The notes under the pieces: model-generated
Seen by the model: only the letters and a program-made list of their open reading frames with translations
Told to the model about the DNA's origin: nothing
Database searches by the model: none
Part shown: piece by piece, positions 46,226 to 56,222 of the stretch
Numbering within the stretch: position 1 is the first letter of the stretch
How the letters are laid out: each line of letters begins with the position of its first letter
NCBI GenBank assembly: GCA_009761415.1
Contig: QUOL01000009.1
Span: forward strand, 682,001-746,000
Source of the DNA: Sarcomyxa edulis
Taxonomy: Eukaryota; Basidiomycota; Agaricomycetes; Agaricales; Mycenaceae
DNA: 64,000 nucleotides
Direction: 5' to 3'
Made by a program: the position numbers and the translations under genes

Positions 46226-48222
46226 CTAACGTGCACATATACCACTCTGGATATGCCTAATCACTGTATCCTTCCTTGTGAATGTCGAGTTGCACCCCCC
46301 GTTTGAATGGCCAGGTAGCCGATAGCAGGGATGGCGAGTTAGAACCTGCTTGAGTTCCACTGAGCAGACCCAGATTTGGTCCTTCAAATGCGACAGATAA
46401 TGTCTTTTATTATCTGCCACCCGTTTTTCATGAAACCTATAGGTACAGTCCACAATAGGACATGGGGCCCGACCGCGCATATCCCAAACAGTCTGGCTGT
46501 ATTCGAGGTCAAAATCGGGGAGAAGATTACTGTCAAATTGTTGGCAACGAGGATGGGCTGTTTTAACGCGGGACTGTTTTTGCTTTGCTTTTTTAACGCA
46601 TGCACGTTTCGAGGCTCGACTAGAGGTGGATTTTTGGCCAGAGGACTCGGATTTAGCTGAAGAGCGAGAGGACAAGGAAACGGTGGTGGATGAAGAGGAC
46701 AACCTGGCAGAGGAAAGAGTGGGAGCAGAAGAACTGGAGGAAGAGTTGGAAGATAAGGTGGAATGGAATGAAGATCTGAGGCGACGATCTTGGAATGTGG
46801 ACTTATTTTTTCGTTTTCTGGAGCTTGATGGTCCATTGGGAACATATTCACTATCATCGCCCACGTCTTCCCCGTCTGATTCATCCAACCCAACATAGCT
46901 TTTGCGTACAGTCCTGGAAGTAGATTGAGAAGCGGAAATGGGCCGGTGCGGTAGTGGCACAGTTCTGGAGGTAGGTCGAGGAGAGGAAATGGGCCGGTGG
47001 GACAGTGACACAGTCCTGGAGGTAGGTCGAGGAGAGGAAATGGGCCGGTGGGGTAGTGGCACAGTCCCGGAGGTAGGTCGAGGAGAGGAAATGGGCCGGT
47101 GGGGTAGCGGCACAGTCCCGGAGATAGGTTGAGGAGAGGAAATGGGCCGGTGGGGTAGTGGCACGATAGGACGATGGATAACGTTGGTAGCCCTATTGGG
47201 CTCTGGTGTAAATGAAGCTTTGTTGTCTTTGAAGCTGTCTTCGTTTTCTTTAGACCTATTAGTGAAAAGTAATTGGTTAGCTTACGGTCGCTTATCAAGA
47301 ATTTGGCAACATACTCGGAAACGATGGTGCATGCACCGTGTCCTGATCTGTATGAAGGATGTCGGAATAAAGTTCCTAGAAAGAGTGATTGGAAGAAACA
47401 TACAGAGATTGAGAATCAGTCGTTTTACTGTTGATATTGCTGTTATTGAGATTGTATTGGTTTGAGCGACCATTGGTGTTGTAACTATTCCAAATGATTT
47501 TTGAGTTAGAAAAATCTAGGAAAAATTGACAATACATACTCAATGGCAAGATTGAATTCCGTGTTGCAGTCAAAGAACTCATCCTCAGAAGAATCATCTG
47601 AATCATCACTGCTGTCATCTTCAGAGCTAATGTCTTCTTTGGAGTCGCAGTTGTTGTGACGAGCGTGGTCCTGACCATGATGAGTTGATGGTGTGGCGAT
47701 ATGCAGTGTAGGGGTGTCATCGAAAGTAAAATCCTTATAGTATGGCAAAAGCCATGCTTGGTCTTGATCCACTTTCTGGAAATATGGCACAAGATAGAGA
47801 AGTTCCTTGGGAATGTGGGCAAGGATTTGTGAAGGAATTTTGGAGTGTGACGATGGTGCAGACATATGTGAAGCAGAGGTTGCACCAGAAATATATCCCT
47901 TGAGGTACGGCAGAAGTCGAGGGAGCTCATCAACAATGTGCTTGGGGAATTGGAAAATAGACATACTGACGAGGGTGATGGGGAGGGGGAAAGGAGGGAA
48001 AAGAGAAAGACGCCCATCTCTAGTATTGTATATCACATGCCAGTCATCATAAGACGCATGGTGCACATCCGGTGCATCCGGTCTATCCCATGTATCTGGT
48101 TTATCCCATGCATCCGGTCTATCTCTGGCAACAAACGCTTGGTTGTAGGATACTTGCGTCCAAACTGTATTGGAGTCGGAGATCCACCAGTTTGTAAGAT
48201 ACAGCTGATGTGTAACTGTCAC
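46226..48222 (-). CDS. Repeat-bearing zinc-finger protein, spliced
   Basis: The 3' exon (about 47257-46226) encodes five 17-residue repeats of the form PLPHRPISSPRPTSGTV, an acidic Ser-rich stretch, basic nuclear-type clusters (SSRKRKNKS; SKRACVKKAKQKQ), and two zinc-finger-like segments: CPIVDCTYRF...KRHYLSH and CNSTFTRKDTVIRHIQSGIC at the C-terminus. An upstream frame (48222-47510) with a DRPDAWDKP repeat, a hydrophobic PKHIVDELPRLLPYLKGYI stretch and an acidic SSEDEFFD end stops at a GTATGT donor and probably belongs to the same gene. The exons between (47480-47260) could not be fixed. A nuclear DNA-binding role is inferred from the fingers. It could be two genes. Confidence 0.5.
46920..47170. 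repeat. In-frame 51-base minisatellite
   Basis: Five copies of a 51-base unit containing GAAATGGGCCGGTGGGGTAG encode the 17-residue Pro-rich repeat of the zinc-finger gene on the minus strand. The copy nearest 46920 is the most diverged. Confidence 0.85.
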
Positions 48223-49161
48223 TCCGGCTGGTTCCGTTTCCGTGTGACCGACTGTCTCGGGCTTTGTTGCTGATGGGTTATTCTTTCACACTCAGCTTTA
48301 TCTGTCTTCTGATAAGTTTACAACCGCAACGAGTGCCGATGTCAACATGGGATTTGTTTGGCATGTCATTCAGTAGCCTGGACTTTCTGCTCGATGATGT
48401 CGCGCTTGTCTTCTTTTGCCAGTGTCAGAGACCTAACTCCTTCTGGGTCTCTGCATCACTTTTTTCTGATCTCTTCGAAATCTAACACCGCGTGGTATCA
48501 GTCGATTGTTACTCTCACGGATCAGATGGACCAAGAACCCGGTTGCCTTGTCTGGGACGTGAACTAGAATCAGCAGCTGAGGAGCATATTTTTCACGTGT
48601 GACATTGGGGGCTCTGCGTCAAGTTGTATGGTACGAGGGTGTATGACATACCGCTGAACAGCTGCAAACAAATCAGACCAAGGCCTCCTTGGTGCGGACC
48701 ACTGACAGAGTTAGCGGAGACTAGCATCTGTTGTTGGCCACCAGCGCACCCTAAGGTCTGAGGCTGATTTGTTTTTGTTTCTACTGTTCTGTGTCATTTT
48801 GCGGTGGGAGAGGGTCTAGGCCCGGCGCACTCGTTGTAATGTCGTACACCAGACTGCAAGTGGAGTTGTGACTACCCTGCACACACCTTATGGAGAGTCA
48901 GTCACTCTGTTGTACGTAGCTTACTCCTACTTGGTAGGCAGCCCAGTTACGGATCTAGTCTTGAAGAGGAGGGACGTCTATTACGTATCGTCTGGAGATA
49001 CTGCGCGGTTGTCCTCGTGGGGGTCTTTCTTCAGGGTGGTACGTGAATAGCTAAAATGACACTTGGCCGTCATAAATACAGCGTAACTTATCTCGTACTT
49101 CCTGATTCTCGAAGCTAGTCTTGTTCTCTGTTGTATCTGTCCGCCGAGTCATGCCAGCTAA
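48223..49161. other. No gene recognised; left flank of KDZ-2
   Basis: Short frames only, without domains. The last eight bases (49154-49161, CCAGCTAA) are the candidate target duplication of the element that follows. Confidence 0.35.
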
Positions 49162-50413
49162 TATAGTATTACTTTTCCCCACAAGTGTGGTAAAGGTGAA
49201 GTGTTCAAAAGGCCACAAAATTGTACTTCAAGTGTAGTATTACTTGACACTCAAGTAGTACTTACATGTTTTACTTGTGGTCCGACTTCTTGCTAGTTTT
49301 ACTTGTGGTTCTACTTTACTGGTTTGCTAGGCTGGGGGGTTTGGCTTGCACTGAGCTAGTATTACTTGGATATTACTCTTCTTTTCACTTCAGTTCAATA
49401 CACACTGCACTACTTCGCTTTTTACTTCTGTTTTTACTTGCAGGGTGACAGTAGATCAGGTCAGAGTAATACTTCAAGTATTACTTTGGTTTTACTGGGA
49501 GAATGATAATATACTGGATTTTACTTGCATATTACTTGTGGGTATTACTTTTGTTTTACTAGGAAAATGGTCATCACTGGATTTTACTTGCATATTACTG
49601 GTGAGTATTACTTCAGCTTTGCTCTCACAGATAGTAATACTTGGAGTATTACTTTTTTTTTACTAGGAGAATGGTGATCACTGGATTTTACTTGCATATC
49701 ACTTGTGGGTATTACTTTTGTTTTACTAGGAGAATGGTGATCACTGGATTTTACTTGAATATTACTGGTGAGTATTACTTCAGCTTTGCTCTCACAGATA
49801 GTAATACTTGGAGTATTACTTTTGTTTTACTAGGAGAATGGTGATCACTGGATTTTACTTGAATATTACTGGTGAGTATTACTTCAGCTTTGCTCTCACA
49901 GATAGTAATACTTGGAGTATTACTTTTGTTTTACTAGGAGAATGGTGATCACTGGATTTTACTTGAATATTACTGGTGAGTATTACTTTTGTTTTACTAG
50001 GAAAATGGTCATCACTGGATTTTACTTGCATATTACTGGTGGGTATTACTTTTGTTTTACTGGGGAAATCATCATCACTGGGTTTTACTTGAATATTACT
50101 TGTGGGTTTCACTTCAACTTTCCTCTCACAAATAGTGATACTCCGAGTTTTACTCTGGTTTTACTGGGAGAATGGCCATCACTGGATTTTACTTGCATAT
50201 TACTGGTGAGTATTACTTAGCTTTGCTTTCACAGATAGTAATACTTGGAGTACTACTTTTGTTTTACTAGGAGAATGGTAATCACTGGATTTTACTTGCA
50301 TATTACTTGTGGGTATCACTTTGATTTCACTTCTGGGAAGTGGCTTTTACTTGCCATTTTACTTGCATTTCACTTCGAAGAGATACTCGCGTTACGCGTC
50401 GCGGAAGCACGTG
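49162..50413 (+). repeat. KDZ-2 left terminal inverted repeat (about 1,252 bases)
   Basis: Built largely from the iterons TATTACTT and TTTTACTTG, present dozens of times, and from longer units of about 100-165 bases (GGAGAATGGTGATCACTGG core). Paired positions with the right copy sum to 109397 in the outer part and 109564 in the inner part, so this side has one extra 167-base unit. Frames across it encode repetitive Tyr/Phe/Thr-rich peptides that are not considered real. Confidence 0.88.
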
Positions 50414-50501
50414 ACTGCGACGCGCGTCAACCACGTGATTATCGCCCGAGAGGTTGTCGCACATTCAGAATAGAAATACATTGCACAAGACACTACGTAC
50501 A

Positions 50502-53500
50502 CTATTTATACGGAGACGGTTCTTCACCCATACCTGCCTCGTCCCCTTCCTCGTCCTCCTCGTCCTCGTCCTCGTCCTCGTCGTCCGCCTCCTCCCTGTC
50601 GTGCTCTTTGCCTCGACCGCCGTCCATGTGAAGACCATCATCCTGGTCAATGTCCATCAAATCCATGATATTAGATATATCTGCACCACTACCCGCTGCC
50701 TGAGACTCCTTGTGTTCATGTGTCATTGTCTCCAACAACGTGCGAAGTCGACTTTTCCGTGCGCGTTGTCCGGGCATTGCTGCCTGAGCTTTGGCATGGA
50801 GAAGATATTGTTGAGGCCAATCTGTTGAGAGTCGGGCAGCCGCGAGGGTCGGATACCAGAGGGCAGCGAAGGCCATTGCGAGGTTGTCCATGATGGCAGA
50901 TTGTCGTTGAGCGTATGCCTCGAGACCTTCTCGAATGTCGGGGCGAACGTTGGTGCGTGGGTTGCTCGGTGAACGCCAGGAGCCCGCCCTCCACTCGAGG
51001 AAAGCCAGAACCCTGCGCATCTCCTCAACGAGAAGTTCGACTTCCTCCTGCCAACGATGGGCTCGAGCCTGAGCTTTGGCCCACTCGACACGAAGGCCTA
51101 GATTCAATATCAAGTCAAGCATATAAAAAATGATAATCTGACTCGTACCTTCCGAAATCTCAAATTCGTCACCACTGTCCTGCGGTACACTCGGTCCCGT
51201 TAGCCATATCCAACTGGGAACTCGCCTTCCTTCACTCTTCTCTTCGTCATATCTTACAGGGCCCCGTACATCATCAGCATGAAGAACCTTGAAACGGTTT
51301 TGCCAATCGCCCGATGGATCTAACGTGAGGAGAGCGCTACGTGCAGCCCGGTATCGAGCAGCAAAAAGGTGAGTTTTCGCAACGAGACGAGTAAGGAGAG
51401 TACGTGCTCGCGTGTTGGATCTCTGACCAGTGCCTGAGACGTGGATCTTCTTATAGTTAAAAACACCGGTCGTAATGCGAAGCTGGCGTCGAAGTGCCCC
51501 GAGTGCATCATCAGCCTCTGCAACTCGGAGACGCCGTTCTTTCTCCAATAGCCCTCGCACACATCCTGTCTCCCATAGTCCTGGCGGCATACTCGAAGGT
51601 AGCCACAACTTCGTCGACTCCGGCTTCTCAGAGGACTCGGCGTCGACCATAGCACTGTTCCGATTGGGGGTGGTCTGCCGGAGTTGGGCAATACCAGGCA
51701 TGTATAGTGGTTGGATGGATTGCCAGGTTTCGATACGGCGAGCAAGTGTAGTGCGCTGTTCGTTGACGGACTTGGACTGTGAGGTCTCGTGTTTAGACTT
51801 GGGAGAAATAGCTTTGGCGCGAGACTGGAGGACTCGTCTGGAATCAAAAAGGTCAGCCAATCCTCGAACGCGACACGAATTGTGATACTTACTGTTGTTG
51901 CTCGAGATCGAGTCCCATACTAATGAAGGTGCTAGCCGTAGTCTCATGTACGGGCATAGAATCATTCCTCGCATCCGCTTTCTCTTCTGCATCCATCTGA
52001 TCTTTGACATCTTTCATAGTCGTCCCTGCGTGAGGCGTTCAGAAAAGACTTGGTCGATAAGACTGGGGATAAAGAAACGCACGATAAGTTGTCTCTTCGA
52101 AAGGATTGGGCTGACCCGGGTCCTCCTGCCATTTTTCCACCATTTCTTCCCATTCGGCAATGATATCGCTAGGGAACGTAGCAGTAACAGCTTTGAGGAG
52201 AGCCGAATGTTTTTTGCTCATCGGGATGGCTTCGGTCAACTTCGACAAGAGATGTCGGCCTGCAGATTTGGAGAGTTAGGATAACCCCAGAAAAAATAGA
52301 TAATACTTACCCATCCCAGTGACCTTTCGCCAATTCCAAGCCCCCCAATGATCATCCAACGTGTCGTGTCGAGTACCGGGCGCCATGAGTTGAGTGCTCA
52401 TAGCAACGGGGTTGATGTGAGACCACTCTCGTTCAACTCCTTCACCATCCGTTCGACCCATCCAGCGTCGAAAATTGAGAGACCAGCGACTCTGGCACGA
52501 TTCGCCATGAGCATAGATGTGAAACTTCGGGATTACCATATCTAGGAGAATTTTGGGGTCCAACTGCATTTTTTCCGGGAACGCCCGCATTCGAGAAGTG
52601 AATTTCTTACTGAATTGACAAGCGATGTCGTATGACACGACAAGCATTGCGATGGCAGTTCCTATGAGCGTCGAAAGTAGAACATAATCCATATTCACGT
52701 ATCTAACAGAGTCCTGAATAAAATCAATCCGAGCACGACTATGGAAACTTACTTCTCCCCCTTTTGGAGGTCCGCGGCACTATTTTTCCCGACAAATGTA
52801 TGGCGCGCACACACGACGTTTCCTACCCCGTTCGCGATACAGTCTTTGGAGAATCGCGTGTTGGCATGGTCAACAGCGTGGAGGCCAGAATCACAAGTGT
52901 TGATCTGGGACGAGTTCAGATCAGCGAAAATAAGATTACCGACCCGCATATGTACCTCTTCTTGGTCCCCATAGTTTGCGATGACAGCCTGAAAATCGGA
53001 CTCCTTGACAAAGTATGACCATCCTGGTCCTAGCTCCGGGTCTTTCGTGATTCCGCGATCTTTGAGTTTCAAACGAAAATTCCCATCCATTGCCAGGAAC
53101 AAAGTGTAAATCCATCTTCGAGAGAATAATGTCAGGCACACTTGGATCCTAAACGAGGAAAATACATACGCCTTCGATTTTGGGGCCGAAGCCCAATCGT
53201 CTGGAAGGTTACGACCTGGATGGGGACAAGCGGGGCAAAGGACCGCAAGTGACCCTTCAGGTGTTTGATCGATCGGAACTGCAAGGTGCGCACGGCCCGC
53301 TCGCTTGAGCATTTTCAGATGCCGCCACCACCGTACAGCTTGAAGAAATTCGTTGTAGCGTTTCTGAAGAATGAATGAGTAACGACGAAGGGATAACGAA
53401 CTTGATATGAATGCGCACGGGAGGGGTGTGTAATCCAGTATTGTCCGTGGTATGAAGCAGAGCATTGTAGAAGTCCCATCCGGTGGTCTTCCCTTGCAAA

Positions 53501-54444
53501 GTGAGATGATGAAAGTTCTCGAGAACGGAGAACGTGAACGCTGTCTGGGGGCGCCCGACACTTGCAGGAAACCAAGATGCTCGAAGAATCTGATTCCCAT
53601 ATGACCATCCTCCCGGAGAATGCCCACAGTCACAGAACGAGACATTGACGTGATGTATACCGTTCGTATGAAGTACGATCAAAGGTTTCTTGAAGGTTCT
53701 CGGCGTCGGGCAAGGACCTCCATTGTGTCCGAGCTGTAATGCTAAGCCTAAGTCGATGAGTGGTGTGTCAACCCAGGATTTACCGCCCCACTTCTGGTGA
53801 AGAACATCAGAAGAGCACAAATGACTTCAAGCCGAGCACTTACTTTGATGTGGTGGAGTGGAAGCCGTGCGTGTATAGATAACACGCACGATTCACAAAG
53901 AAATCTTGGTCCATAGCATTCAACACACTTATACTCGGCATCCTCGCCGTGACATTCTGTACAAGTTCGATCCTCCTTGAGATCGCCCCAGCCTTCATGA
54001 CGCAAGAGCTCGTCAAGCTGCGTAGCACGGAATGCAAGCCAATCTTCTGTTATCTTCACCTAACGAAAGTAGCATAAAATTCGATTCAGAATGAGGATTT
54101 ACAAAAGAACTCACCCGTGTAGGCTCTGAAGTATTCCTAGCAGAAGTAGTAGAATCGTCTACGTCTACTCGTTCCTGGACCTGACCTTCGAAAAAAGTGA
54201 AATCGAGAGCGTCGTCCGCGGGAGCCGCAAGGTATTCTGGTGCCGATTCGATGATGTTCCATTCTTCATTGGAGATATCGACTTTAGATTGACTTGTCTG
54301 GGCTCCAAGACGACCACCAGGAAGTCGTTCAAGTGTGATGCTGCGGCCCGTTACGAAGGAGGAAGGTTGAGGTTGTACTTCGGGTGCTCGACGAAGCTCG
54401 AAAGACCCGGCGTAGAGGTTTGCGGGACGTTTGCGTTTGCTCAT
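50502..54444 (-). CDS. KDZ transposase, CxC2-like type
   Basis: Exons are 54444-54115, 54059-53844, 53793-53419, 53363-53170, 53115-52956, 52904-52753, 52702-52311, 52259-52083, 52025-51893, 51837-51149 and 51097-50502, all in phase, about 1,137 residues. Residues 130-185 hold a Cys-rich cluster (CTECHGEDAEYKCVEC...CESC) and the CxC2-type block continues through HHVNVSFCDCG and QTAFTFSVLENFHHLTLQGK. Catalytic residues: Asp in AMDGNFRL (about 382), Asp in SYDIACQ (about 501), Glu in GEGVEREW (about 566). A long helical C-terminal part ends in an acidic tail. The frame is intact. The 51-base intron 52955-52905 is a multiple of three without a stop, so it could also be retained. Confidence 0.9.
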
Positions 54445-55129
54445 GGGGGTGTGACTATGTTTTAGTGTGCTGAGGAGACGTGAGACGTATTTAAAGCTAG
54501 AATGGTGTGAATTACTTCACTAGTATAGAAAACGGCTATTAGCAGGTGAGAGTTTATGGGAGGAGTCGGTGAGCCGCCTTGTCTCTGGATTTGCACACGA
54601 GCTTGACATGAGCATCTCAGAATATCAGAAGATGTGGATACTATCCTAGGGATATGGGTCTGCTTGATAGGACTGACCTGGTTCTATAACACTGGGTGTG
54701 ATGAAAGAAACCGTCGATTGGCCAAGTGGCCTAACATGCAAGGAGTGAACGCATAATTTGCTCGAGTCCTACAACTGTGCGATCGATCGTGAAACAACGT
54801 CATTGAATACCTCAGATCCTTTTGCGACTGAGTACACTGCTCAATTGCAAGGTCTCCAGCTGTCTCTAGACTCTCGACAACATATTTCCATCATCTCCTG
54901 AAATATTGAACACAGTTAGCTCGGACTCTCGTAGAAGTGAGACATATGCAAACTTAGCATTGACTCAAAATCTCGACCACTTTCGATCTGCGAGTCAGTG
55001 GCTCTCGAACAGTAACTTAAATCTCAAGCTTGCAAGGATGATAAAGGAGCATTTACTGACAGTATCTAACTACTAATGACTAGACTGGATAGTAACAATG
55101 ATCACTCCTGAAGACACCCGCCCAGACTT
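54445..55129. other. Intergenic, upstream of the KDZ-2 transposase
   Basis: No coding signal. It presumably holds the transposase promoter and the 3' end of the viroplasmin-domain gene. No clear TATA box or repeat was found. Confidence 0.35.
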
Positions 55130-56017
55130 TCAACAAGCCTTCACATACGCATTCCCGCTTCGAAATTGCTCAAAAAACATGTGCACCGCTTCATCTCTGG
55201 TGCAGACAAATGAAGCATGAACATTCCCTTTGACCCCATTGGTCAAAGCTTTCGCGGTCAGCCTGATAGACAACAAGGTCAGCACCACATCAAATCAACA
55301 AGATGAGAAGACATACCAACTGTCGAAAACCCCAATTTTCTTGCCTATAGTCACGATATACCACTTTCGAGTTCCGAGAGCATTGTGGGCAGGTGAGGGA
55401 ATGACAATGTCGTCGTTTGTAAGCCGGTATGCGGGAGGTGGAGTTTCGAGGCCAGCGGACGGCGTAATGGCCGAGTTCGAAGTTCCGACGGTGGGAGGCT
55501 GTGAGACGGTTACAATGGACGGTCCAGCGGTCGAACTGGACTGAAAATCGGCCGATTGAACGGTGGAATCGGACGGCGTGACGGTTAAGATGGGCTCATT
55601 GGTGGAAGGCGCGACTGCAGAGGTGGGCTGAGTGTCGGCGGCAATGGGATGAGCGACGACGGCAGTGGGCGAACTGGGCTGGGCATCAGAAGACTGGGGA
55701 ACAGCTGTGGCAATGGGCTGCGCGGTTGAAGGCGGTCGCGCAATGGTTGAACCAGGCTGGGAGATGGTGGTCTCGATGACAGACGAGGACGGTAAGGTGG
55801 GAACAGATGGCACAGAGGCCATGTCCGCATTTTGGTAGTAATGCGCATATGTAAGCTCTACCGCGAAGGCAACTAAACGAATGGCGAGTTCCAGGACGAT
55901 GAAAAAGACTTGAATCAAGACTGTCAGGAGCACGACGAACAGATCTTGGATGTTGGCATGCATTGGAGCTTCGAAAGCTTGATCTGGAATGTCGGGTGGA
56001 GGGGGTAGGTCAGTCAT
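55130..56017 (-). CDS. KDZ-2 cargo: membrane protein with viroplasmin-like domain
   Basis: Exons 56017-55317 and 55262-55130 join in phase, about 277 residues. After a short Pro-rich head, residues 24-58 form a long hydrophobic segment (one or two membrane passes). A Ser/Thr/Pro/Ala-rich linker of degenerate repeats follows (about 68-195). The C-terminus, split by the intron, matches the small RNA:DNA-binding fold shared by viroplasmin-like proteins and the N-terminus of eukaryotic RNase H1: KWYIVTIGKKIGVFDSW, then LTAKALTNGV...EAVHMFFEQF. Such domains are common in mushroom genomes as stand-alone proteins. Joined to a membrane anchor it may tether a nucleic-acid complex, but this is a guess. 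It is divergent from the 847-residue cargo gene, 205 bases apart, so a shared promoter is likely. Confidence 0.75.
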
Positions 56018-56222
56018 TGGTTTGAGTTCTGCTGAGAGCAGATTAGTCTAGCGTACAATACATCGAGCAAGATGCAGGCCTACCGTCCTTAGTGTGATGG
56101 GGAGAAGTGAAAAAATGAACCGCACGTGAGGGTCGCAATTTGTTTGGGGCAACAAGCGACTCGGAGAATATTAAGCGAACATCGGTGTCCAAACAGCTCA
56201 CACGCACCGAATAACACGTCTC

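Noticed and set aside
45800..46245. Hydrophobic minus-strand frame of 146 residues resembling a membrane protein
   Set aside because: The stretch is A-rich on the plus strand, which forces Phe/Leu/His/Ser codons in all minus frames; no family and no support.
49266..50412. Frames in the KDZ-2 terminal repeats encoding Tyr/Phe-rich repeats (ITGFYLHITCGYYF-like)
   Set aside because: Present in both terminal repeats, purely iteron-derived, and interrupted between units.
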